From Candidatus Omnitrophota bacterium (GTDB taxonomy: Bacteria; Omnitrophota; Koll11; Zapsychrales; Aceulaceae), in NCBI GenBank assembly GCA_029931885.1, contig JAOZRJ010000057.1, positions 1 through 5,582 on the forward strand: 5,582 bases of DNA, in the 5' to 3' direction. The position numbers were made by a program, and so were the translations under genes. Positions 1-5,582 of the stretch are shown piece by piece; the first letter of the stretch is position 1, and every line of letters begins with the position of its first letter. Under the pieces are notes generated by a model. The model saw only the letters and a list, made by a program, of their open reading frames with translations. It made no database searches and had not been told where the DNA came from.

Positions 1-360
1 ATTGATTACATTAGCGCACATGGTACAGGAACGCGTGAGAATGATAAAGTTGAGTCTGATGCCCTTCAACACGTTTTTTCTAAGTGTTTAAGGAAAATTC
101 CAGTTAGCTCAATAAAGTCCATGCTTGGTCATACTATGGGTGCTGCATCTGCTTTGGAAACTGTTGCGTGCTGCTTGACGATTAAAGATAATAAGATTCC
201 TCCAACAATTAATTTTAAGACAAAAGATCCGCAGTGTGATATTGACTGTGTTCCAAATAAGGCTCGAAAACATAGAGTTGATATTGCTTTAAATAATTCG
301 CAAGCTTTTGGAGGAAATAATTCGTGTGTTGTTTTAAGAAGATTAAGGGATTCTAATTAA
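1..360 (+). CDS. Beta-ketoacyl-ACP synthase (FabF/KS-like), C-terminal part, 5'-truncated by window edge
   Basis: The frame is open from base 1 to the TAA at 358-360 and gives 119 residues, so the true start lies upstream of the window and the ATG at 121 is internal. The visible part is the C-terminal half of the thiolase fold in condensing enzymes, which extend an acyl-ACP with malonyl-ACP in the cytoplasm. SAHGTGT carries the first catalytic His (codon 19-21). SIKSMLGHTMG carries the conserved Lys (115-117) and the second catalytic His (130-132). NNSQAFGGNNSCVVL near the end matches the FabF NSFGFGGTN gating loop, with the first Gly of GFGG replaced by Ala. The active-site Cys would be upstream and cannot be seen, so a condensing enzyme is likely but not proven; a chain-length-factor partner usually lacks these His residues. 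The stop overlaps the next start by one base, which indicates an operon and translational coupling. Family assignment is firm; the pathway is inferred. Confidence 0.93.
   Translation: MDYISAHGTGTRENDKVESDALQHVFSKCLRKIPVSSIKSMLGHTMGAASALETVACCLTIKDNKIPPTINFKTKDPQCDIDCVPNKARKHRVDIALNNSQAFGGNNSCVVLRRLRDSN
345..350 (+). promoter_or_regulatory. Shine-Dalgarno for the FAD oxidoreductase, inside the upstream ketosynthase gene
   Basis: AAGGGA lies within the last codons of the ketosynthase, 9 bases before the ATG at 360. With the TAATG stop/start overlap at 358-362 it supports that start and suggests that translation of the two genes is coupled. Confidence 0.6.
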
Positions 361-1790
361 TGAAGAAGAATGAATATGATGTCATAATAATTGGTGCTGG
401 AATAGGAGGGTTGGTTTGCGCAAATTATTTAATTAAATTTGGAAAATCAGTTTTATTAGTGGAAAAAAATAATCAGACAGGAGGATATTGCACTTCGTTT
501 AAGAAAGATGGTTTTATTTTTGATAGCAGTATACACTCCATTCAGGACTCAAGAGAAGGATCGCTTCTGGGGAAAGTTTTCCACGAGCTTTCTATTGAAA
601 GGAATATAAAATTACTTAAAGCAAATCCTTCTGACACTGTTCTTTTTGAAGGTCGGAGAATAGATATTGTCGACGATTTGGATGCCACAATTAAAAATTT
701 TTCAAAAGAATTTCCTTCGCAAAAAGAAGGGATTTGTAATTTTTTGCGTTTAGTCAAGAATCAAAGTTTTCTTTATATTTTTAGAAAATTTAATACGCTT
801 ACTTTTCAAGAAGTTCTCAATAGTTATTTCTCGAATGAAGAAATTAAAAGAGTTTTTTCTGCTTTTCTTTCCAATCTTGGGTCAAAGTCTCAACAAACTT
901 CAGCTGTGTCAGGATTGGTGCTATTGAAAAGCTTTATATTAAATGGTGGTTATTACCCTGAAGGAGGAATGCAGGTCTTACCGGATAGTTTAACATCAAA
1001 ATTTAAGACTCAAAGGGGGGAGTTGTTGTTGCGTTCAGAGGTCGTAGAAATTTTGGAAAAGAATGGAAGAGCAAGAGGAATAAAATTGCGAGACGGACGA
1101 AGATTCTTTTCCGAGGTAGTCATTTCGAATATTGATCCTAGATGCACACTTCTTTCACTTATAAAGAAAAAGAATGAGAATGTTGAAGAAATGTTATGTT
1201 CGCGTAAGACTAGTTATCCTAATTTAATAATATATCTTAAACTTAAGAAGATGCTAAGAAATATAAATAATTTTGGTCCAGGTATGTGGATTATTCCCAG
1301 TAAAACAGAGATTGAGGACAAAATTGATTTTCCGTTTCAGAAGGTGATGACTAACGATACAGTCTTCTGCTCTATTGCTTCAAAATTGGATCTTACTCTT
1401 ATGCCAGAGGGTTTTGATATTGTTCGTTTAATGATAAACACGGATGTTGTTGATAAAGAATTCTGGGATAATCATAAAGAAGTCTTAAGCATGAGGCTGA
1501 TTTCTTGTGTTGAGAAGGTGATCCCAAATTTAAGTGATTATATAATTTGCAAAGGAATTGCAACTCCTATGACAGCAAAGAATTATACGCATAATAGAAA
1601 TGGTGCTATTTGCGGATGGCTTAATTCTCCTGAAAATATAAGTGATCCGATAATGCATAGGATATCCTATCTTCCAGGATTATATTTTGTTGGGCATTGG
1701 GCAACAGAGAAATATGGGAATGGCGGAATAGGTATGGTTGTGGATTCTGGAAGAAATATTGCGAAAAAAATTTTACAGAGGTTATCTTAA
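360..1790 (+). CDS. Phytoene desaturase/carotenoid isomerase-like FAD-dependent oxidoreductase
   Basis: The 476-residue product is close in length to CrtI, CrtISO and RetSat-type enzymes, which use FAD to desaturate, saturate or isomerise polyene or isoprenoid chains. The N-terminal Rossmann motif is clear: VIIIGAGIGG at residues 8-17 (G12, G14, G17), then the ribose-binding acidic residue in LLVEK (E35) and the TGGYC turn (40-44). YPEGGM at 199-204 corresponds to the YPxGGM segment of CrtI-like proteins. SEVVEILEKNGRARGIKLRDG further along is the typical second beta-sheet stretch that completes the FAD domain. The C-terminal GLYFVGHW (440-447) and GNGGIGMVVDSGR (453-465) are the second FAD-contact region. 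No signal peptide is seen; the N-terminal Rossmann fold and family habit suggest a cytoplasmic or membrane-associated enzyme. It lies between two ketosynthase genes, overlapping the first by one base and ending 4 bases before the second. This suggests a substrate made by the synthases rather than a classical carotenoid, since no phytoene synthase is visible. The family is secure; substrate and reaction direction are unknown. Confidence 0.9.
   Translation: MKKNEYDVIIIGAGIGGLVCANYLIKFGKSVLLVEKNNQTGGYCTSFKKDGFIFDSSIHSIQDSREGSLLGKVFHELSIERNIKLLKANPSDTVLFEGRRIDIVDDLDATIKNFSKEFPSQKEGICNFLRLVKNQSFLYIFRKFNTLTFQEVLNSYFSNEEIKRVFSAFLSNLGSKSQQTSAVSGLVLLKSFILNGGYYPEGGMQVLPDSLTSKFKTQRGELLLRSEVVEILEKNGRARGIKLRDGRRFFSEVVISNIDPRCTLLSLIKKKNENVEEMLCSRKTSYPNLIIYLKLKKMLRNINNFGPGMWIIPSKTEIEDKIDFPFQKVMTNDTVFCSIASKLDLTLMPEGFDIVRLMINTDVVDKEFWDNHKEVLSMRLISCVEKVIPNLSDYIICKGIATPMTAKNYTHNRNGAICGWLNSPENISDPIMHRISYLPGLYFVGHWATEKYGNGGIGMVVDSGRNIAKKILQRLS
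1777..1781 (+). promoter_or_regulatory. Probable Shine-Dalgarno for the second ketosynthase
   Basis: AGAGG lies in the last codons of the oxidoreductase gene, with 13 bases between it and the ATG at 1795. The spacing is rather long and the match modest, so initiation may depend on ribosomes finishing the upstream gene. It favours 1795 over the in-frame ATG at 1738. Confidence 0.4.
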
Positions 1791-1794
1791 AAAT

Positions 1795-3090
1795 ATGATG
1801 CCGCAAGTTTTTATTACAGGTTTAGGTCCGGTAAGTTCTCTTGGATGCGGGAAGAGAGATTTTTGGACAGGAATTTTGAATAAAAATATTAACTTAAAAA
1901 AAGAAAAACATTTTTTTGACGATGGAAATGAAGAGTGTTTTTATAATTATAAGATAAAAGAGTTTGGCTCAGAGCTTCTAAAGTTAAAGAATTGTGATTT
2001 AAAAGAGACGCGCGCATGGAAAGAGGGGTTTGTTCCTGTAGATTTTGAATATTTAATAAGTGCAATTGATTTAGCTTTTCATGATAGCAAGTTAAAAGGA
2101 CTTCGTGGGAAATCCAGAATAGGCTTGGTTTTGTTTCACGAAAACTTGGGTTTTGGTGCCTTTTATAATAAATTTTTTGATCTTATTACTAAATATCAGA
2201 ATCAACTACGAGGCAAATTATCTAAGGAAGAGATAGTTAAATTCTTTTATAATGATCTTAAAAAAGCTGCTTATGATCTCCAGACATTTACAACTCTTTT
2301 TCATGTTCAGAGACTTTTTGACCTGCATGATTTCTCATTATTTATTAATAATGCTTGCTGTTCTGGATTGTATGCTATTGAAGTTGCTGCGGATATGATT
2401 AGAACTAAAAAGTGTGATTGCGTTGTGGTCGCAGGCTCTGATGCAGTAGACATCTATAAGTATTTGTGGTTTAAGGAGCTTGGTATATATTCACCAGATG
2501 GTTTTCTCAGGCCATTTTCGCTTAATAGAAATGGTCTAGTCATTGGAGAGGGCGCTGCCGCTATAGTTCTTGAGGAGTCAACTCATGCAATTAAAAGAGG
2601 AGCAAATATCTATGCCGAATATTCGGGGGGATGGTTTTCTTCCGAGTCTTGGAAAATGAACTTTCCTGCTGTGGGTCAGAATTATTATGCAGACACAATT
2701 AAGAAGTGCATAGAAGTATCTGGCCTTAAAAAAGAAGAGATTGATATCGTTTGCTCTCATGGCACTGGAACAAAGGTTTTTGATGAGTATGAGGCTAGAG
2801 CCATGATTAATGTTTTTGGGAAGAATTTTCAGAAACCCTTTGTTAGCGCTTTTAAATCTTACATAGGGCATACTCTCGGAATAAGCGCTTTAATTGAAAC
2901 AATTATTTTATTGTTAGCAATGCAAAAGCATGTTATTCCTGAAACATTATTTTTTGATGAAAAGGATAAAAAAAATAATATTCCGATAATCCAGAAAACT
3001 CTTCAAGTTGAAACAAGGCATGCACTTAAAATATGCTCTTCTTTTGCAGGATTTGATGGTGCATGTATGTTTAAGAGAGTGAATACCTAG
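1795..3090 (+). CDS. Divergent beta-ketoacyl-ACP synthase (FabF/KS-like) with intact Cys-His-His
   Basis: Starting at 1795 the product has 431 residues, near the usual 410-430 of FabF-type synthases, and begins with the expected first strand (VFITGLGPVSSLG, residues 5-17). The in-frame ATG at 1738 would add 19 residues that do not fit the family and would overlap the previous gene by 53 bases. ATG codons at 1795 and 1798 are adjacent, so either could serve. The nucleophile Cys188 sits in NNACCSG, His322 in SHGTGT, Lys354 in AFKSYIGH and His359 follows it. GEGAAAIVLEE begins at residue 251, after a recognisable RPFS segment. A complete catalytic set argues for an active decarboxylating condensing enzyme rather than a chain-length factor. 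Two oddities: the residues before the Cys (about 125-180) match FabF poorly, and the C-terminal gating loop reads SSFAGFDGA instead of SFGFGGTN. It is highly diverged from the partial ketosynthase at 1-360, so the two probably differ in substrate or form a heteromer. Family is firm; pathway is inferred. Confidence 0.9.
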   Translation: MMPQVFITGLGPVSSLGCGKRDFWTGILNKNINLKKEKHFFDDGNEECFYNYKIKEFGSELLKLKNCDLKETRAWKEGFVPVDFEYLISAIDLAFHDSKLKGLRGKSRIGLVLFHENLGFGAFYNKFFDLITKYQNQLRGKLSKEEIVKFFYNDLKKAAYDLQTFTTLFHVQRLFDLHDFSLFINNACCSGLYAIEVAADMIRTKKCDCVVVAGSDAVDIYKYLWFKELGIYSPDGFLRPFSLNRNGLVIGEGAAAIVLEESTHAIKRGANIYAEYSGGWFSSESWKMNFPAVGQNYYADTIKKCIEVSGLKKEEIDIVCSHGTGTKVFDEYEARAMINVFGKNFQKPFVSAFKSYIGHTLGISALIETIILLLAMQKHVIPETLFFDEKDKKNNIPIIQKTLQVETRHALKICSSFAGFDGACMFKRVNT

Positions 3091-3093
3091 GGG
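3089..3093 (+). promoter_or_regulatory. Probable Shine-Dalgarno for the histidine kinase
   Basis: AGGGG overlaps the last two bases of the ketosynthase stop codon (TAG at 3088-3090) and leaves 9 bases before the ATG at 3103. It supports that start; a nearer ATG at 3098 hits TGA after two codons. The position inside the upstream stop fits co-translation from one transcript. Confidence 0.5.
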
Positions 3094-3102
3094 CAGAATG
3101 AT

Positions 3103-5286
3103 ATGAATATTCTTTTTTCTTATTCTGGATTAGCGCTAACATTTACTTGCTTTTGTGTCTTAGTTTTGATTTTAAAGTTTGGAAGAACTACTTTACATAA
3201 AGTTTGGGCTTTATTTAATTTTGCAGTCGGATATTGGGGAATCGGAATGTTTTTGATTGGGCGCGCAGGAAGCGCCGAACAATCTTTATTTTTGTGGCGT
3301 TACGCTCATGTCGGAGGGATCTTCATTAGTATATTTTTCTATCATACTATCTATATTCTAGGAAATTTTAAATCTAAATTTATACTTGTAACAGCATATA
3401 TTTTAGGTTCTTTTTTCATTTTTTTGGCGGTTATTAATCCTGACAGTATTTATATGTCGAAAATAAGGATAATGTTTGATTCAATTTATTATCTTGAAGC
3501 AAATAATTTTCTTTACATTTTATCAGTTTTTCTTTGGGTTTTTCTTGTCGCCTATGGCCATGTAATGCTTTTTGTTCTTTACAGGAGAACGAGAGGCATT
3601 AAAAGAATACAAATAATTTATTTCTTTGTTGGAATGGTTGTTGGTTTCTCGGGAGGCATAACATATTTTCTTCCAATGTTTGGCATTAATATTTTTCCGA
3701 TAGGAAATTTTACTATACCGTTGTATTGCGTTGTTGTTACTTATGCAATTCTTAAATATCGTCTTTTGGACACTGCAATTGCCTTCACGAGGACAAGTAT
3801 TTTTATTCTTGTTTATTCTATTGTTCTTGGAATTCCTTTTGCAATAGCATTTGGATGTAAAGGTCAATTAAAAAGTTTTATTGGAGACATGTGGTGGATA
3901 GTACCTTTGATTACATCAACAGTTTTAGCAACGGCAGGGCCTTTTATTTATTTATTTATTCAGAGAAAGGCAGAAAATAGACTTTTGAGTGATCAAAAAC
4001 GATATCAAGCAACTTTAAAACAAGCTTCGACGGGAATGACAAGAATCAAAGATTTAAAAAAGCTTCTTAATCTTATAGTCTATATTTTAGCCAGAACTGT
4101 AAATTTAGAGCATAGTATTATTTATCTTTATATTCCGAATAAAAGAGAGTTCTCCTTAAAATCTTCTAGGGGAAAGAAAATAGACCAATTTGATCCTTTT
4201 TTAGATAAGAATTCTTTTCTCGTAAAATATTTAGAAGATGTGCAGGCTCCGATTGTTTACGAAGAAGTTAAGCAGAGAATGCATGATTACGACACTCAGG
4301 AATATAAAGAGGTAGAGCTGAAATTACGGCAGCTGCAGGCCGAAGTTGCTATTCCGATTTTTGCAGAAAAACAGTTAATTGCGATTGGATTTTTAGGGAA
4401 AAAGAAATCCGGCGAGATGTACAGCGCTGATGATTTAGCTGTTTTTTCAATTTTAGCAAACCAAGTGGCCTTGGCTATTGAAAATGCCCAGTTTTACGAG
4501 GAAACAAAAAAAACTCAAGCCCAGCTTTTTCAGGCTGAGAAAATGGCTACCATTGGAACCATGGCCGATGGACTTTCGCATCAGATCAATAATCGTCTCC
4601 ATGCTCTAGGTTTTATTGCAGGTGATGTTTTGGATTCCATAAAGCTTAAAAGTGAGATCGCCGATCAATCATCTAAGGAAATTAAAGATTTGTTAATCGA
4701 TATCACAGGAGCACTTTTAAAGATTCAGGATAATGTGCGTCAAGGGGGCGAGATTGTTCAGGGGCTTTTGCGTTATAGTAGAGAAGGCGAAGAGGGATTT
4801 GATAAAGTAGATCTTGATACACTTGTTGATGCTTCGCTTGAAATGGCTCATTTTAAAATAAAGAAAGATCAACTTGTCCTTATTAAGGATTATCCAAAGG
4901 ACGTTTCATCTATATATGGAAATTTTACTCAGCTTCAAGAGGTGATGTTTAATATTATTGATAATGCCTATGATGCGATTACGCAAAGAAAAACTGAACA
5001 AAAAGAAGAGAACTATAAGGGTAGAATTCGGATATCCACGCGTAGAACAGATGGCCTATTGGAAATTACGATCCTTGATAATGGCATTGGCATCAAAGAG
5101 GAAGATCAAGTCAAATTGTTTACACCGTTTTTTACTACAAAATTATCCAGTAAAAAAGGTACTGGCTTAGGGCTGTATGTAATAAAGAAGATTATTGAAG
5201 AAAATCATAAAGGTAGAGTTTTTATGTCCTCAGAGTATATGACAGGGACAATAACTGTTCTTAAGCTGCCGATAGTAAAGAAGTAA
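3103..5286 (+). CDS. Multi-pass membrane sensor histidine kinase with GAF-like domain
   Basis: This 727-residue inner-membrane sensor would autophosphorylate on His and pass the phosphate to a response regulator. Residues 1-290 hold about nine hydrophobic segments (near 5-25, 34-55, 63-87, 93-112, 134-162, 169-195, 200-223, 230-250, 263-285). The first seven, ending in AILKYRLLD, resemble the N-terminal 7TM region of some histidine kinases. Loops are short and there is no large periplasmic domain, so the signal is probably sensed within the membrane. Residues about 317-460 look like a GAF domain, ending in the usual NQVALAIENAQFYEE helix, followed by a short coiled coil. The dimerisation helix carries the H-box with His493 in LSHQINNRLHAL. 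The ATPase domain has the N-box (N617, D620-N621-A), G1 box DNGIGI (D659), F-box FTPFF (673-677) and G2 box GTGLGL (686-691), so ATP binding looks intact. The H-box is atypical: Gln follows the His where Glu or Asp is usual, and the usual Pro is an Arg. The response regulator 24 bases downstream is the likely partner; the ketosynthase 12 bases upstream suggests a shared transcript. Confidence 0.93.
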   Translation: MNILFSYSGLALTFTCFCVLVLILKFGRTTLHKVWALFNFAVGYWGIGMFLIGRAGSAEQSLFLWRYAHVGGIFISIFFYHTIYILGNFKSKFILVTAYILGSFFIFLAVINPDSIYMSKIRIMFDSIYYLEANNFLYILSVFLWVFLVAYGHVMLFVLYRRTRGIKRIQIIYFFVGMVVGFSGGITYFLPMFGINIFPIGNFTIPLYCVVVTYAILKYRLLDTAIAFTRTSIFILVYSIVLGIPFAIAFGCKGQLKSFIGDMWWIVPLITSTVLATAGPFIYLFIQRKAENRLLSDQKRYQATLKQASTGMTRIKDLKKLLNLIVYILARTVNLEHSIIYLYIPNKREFSLKSSRGKKIDQFDPFLDKNSFLVKYLEDVQAPIVYEEVKQRMHDYDTQEYKEVELKLRQLQAEVAIPIFAEKQLIAIGFLGKKKSGEMYSADDLAVFSILANQVALAIENAQFYEETKKTQAQLFQAEKMATIGTMADGLSHQINNRLHALGFIAGDVLDSIKLKSEIADQSSKEIKDLLIDITGALLKIQDNVRQGGEIVQGLLRYSREGEEGFDKVDLDTLVDASLEMAHFKIKKDQLVLIKDYPKDVSSIYGNFTQLQEVMFNIIDNAYDAITQRKTEQKEENYKGRIRISTRRTDGLLEITILDNGIGIKEEDQVKLFTPFFTTKLSSKKGTGLGLYVIKKIIEENHKGRVFMSSEYMTGTITVLKLPIVKK

Positions 5287-5300
5287 ATTAATGCAGTCAC

Positions 5301-5306
5301 AGGAGG
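5301..5306 (+). promoter_or_regulatory. Strong Shine-Dalgarno for the response regulator
   Basis: AGGAGG is a full-consensus site four bases before the ATG at 5311. It is the strongest ribosome binding site in the window and sits in the 24-base gap after the kinase, so the regulator may be translated at a higher rate than the kinase. The gap has no obvious hairpin or promoter. Confidence 0.75.
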
Positions 5307-5310
5307 AAAG

Positions 5311-5582
5311 ATGTCAAAATTATTAATTGTTGATGATGAAGATGATGTAAGAGAGTTTGCAGGTAATTTTTTCAAAAAAAGAAATATTGATGTTATTACC
5401 GCCCCAGGAGGGAAAGAGGCTCTTGAGCTCATTGAATCTGATAAGCCGGATCTCGTCCTTTTGGATGTTCGCATGGGAGAGATGACTGGTGTCGATGTTT
5501 TGCGAGCTTTAAGAGAAAAAGGAGACAATACAAAAGTTGTCATGGTAACGGGTGTAGAAGATGAAGTTATCATTAATGAAAC
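5311..5582 (+). CDS. Response regulator, receiver domain, 3'-truncated by window edge
   Basis: Ninety full codons are visible and the frame is still open at the right edge. They encode the first part of a CheY-like receiver domain: the first strand and acidic pocket in KLLIVDDEDD (D8, D9), the phospho-accepting Asp52 in LVLLDVRM, and the conserved Thr80 in VVMVTG. The conserved Lys and the last strand and helix would follow beyond the edge, so it cannot be said whether this is a stand-alone receiver or carries a DNA-binding, enzymatic or other output domain. The start is fixed by an AGGAGG site. Its position 24 bases after the histidine kinase makes it the probable phosphotransfer partner of that protein. 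Receiver identity is very sure; output and target genes are unknown. Confidence 0.93.
   Translation, partial: MSKLLIVDDEDDVREFAGNFFKKRNIDVITAPGGKEALELIESDKPDLVLLDVRMGEMTGVDVLRALREKGDNTKVVMVTGVEDEVIINE

Noticed and set aside
542..757. Minus-strand open frame of 71 codons inside the oxidoreductase gene
   Set aside because: It lies wholly inside a well-supported plus-strand gene, has no recognisable protein features and no plausible ribosome binding site; it is a coding shadow.
1738..1794. Upstream in-frame ATG that would extend the second ketosynthase by 19 residues
   Set aside because: The extension does not match the ketosynthase N-terminus and would overlap the previous gene by 53 bases; the ATG at 1795 directly precedes the first conserved strand.
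2578..2871. Minus-strand open frame of 97 codons inside the second ketosynthase gene
   Set aside because: It overlaps the conserved HGTGT and SYIGH region of the ketosynthase, and its product has no family-like motif.
3260..3276. GC-rich inverted repeat (GGCGC, 7-base loop, GCGCC) near the start of the kinase gene
   Set aside because: The stem is only 5 bp, lies within a second transmembrane-loop coding stretch (GRAGSAEQ), and has no T-run after it; it does not look like a terminator or operator.
3523..3867. Minus-strand open frame of 114 codons inside the kinase membrane region
   Set aside because: The product is rich in Lys, Asn and Ser, as expected from reading the opposite strand of AT-rich membrane-segment codons; no motif supports it.
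3103..4000. More T-rich composition in the first part of the kinase gene than in the last part, considered as a sign of fusion or transfer
   Set aside because: The first part encodes hydrophobic Phe/Ile/Leu-rich membrane helices, whose codons are T-rich; this explains the difference.
5205..5573. Minus-strand open frame of 122 codons across the kinase end and the response regulator start
   Set aside because: It spans two certain plus-strand genes and their ribosome binding site, and its Ser/Thr-rich product is typical of an antisense shadow.

Overview
This is a compact, AT-rich bacterial segment (roughly one third G+C by eye). All five genes lie on the + strand, and the largest gap between them is 24 bases. 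The left edge cuts into one gene and the right edge cuts another. No RNA gene, mobile element, CRISPR array, long repeat or convincing terminator is visible. The organism cannot be fixed from this sequence. The AT-rich coding, the standard stop codons, the AGGAGG-type ribosome binding site and the style of the multi-pass kinase would suit an uncultivated Gram-negative lineage such as Omnitrophota, but that is an impression only.

Bases 1-3090 hold a lipid/polyketide-type module. It starts with the C-terminal part of a beta-ketoacyl-ACP synthase (1-360). A CrtI/CrtISO-like FAD-dependent oxidoreductase follows (360-1790), whose start codon overlaps the synthase stop codon. A second, strongly diverged ketosynthase comes next (1795-3090). 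The two ketosynthases are too different to be a recent duplication. The second keeps its Cys-His-His catalytic set, so it is not a chain-length factor of the kind that lacks the cysteine. Ketosynthases next to a phytoene-desaturase-like enzyme suggest a type II fatty-acid/polyketide-like pathway that makes and then desaturates or isomerises a chain. Candidates are a polyene pigment or an unusual membrane lipid; similar gene sets have been proposed for ladderane lipids. The product is not determinable here, and more of the cluster should lie upstream.

Bases 3103-5582 hold a two-component system: a 727-residue multi-pass membrane histidine kinase with a GAF-like domain, and a response regulator whose receiver domain runs off the right edge. 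The kinase starts 12 bases after the second ketosynthase with no visible terminator between them, so the sensor pair may be co-transcribed with the biosynthetic genes. The H-box of the kinase is unusual: Gln replaces the usual acidic residue after the phospho-accepting His, and the usual proline is missing.
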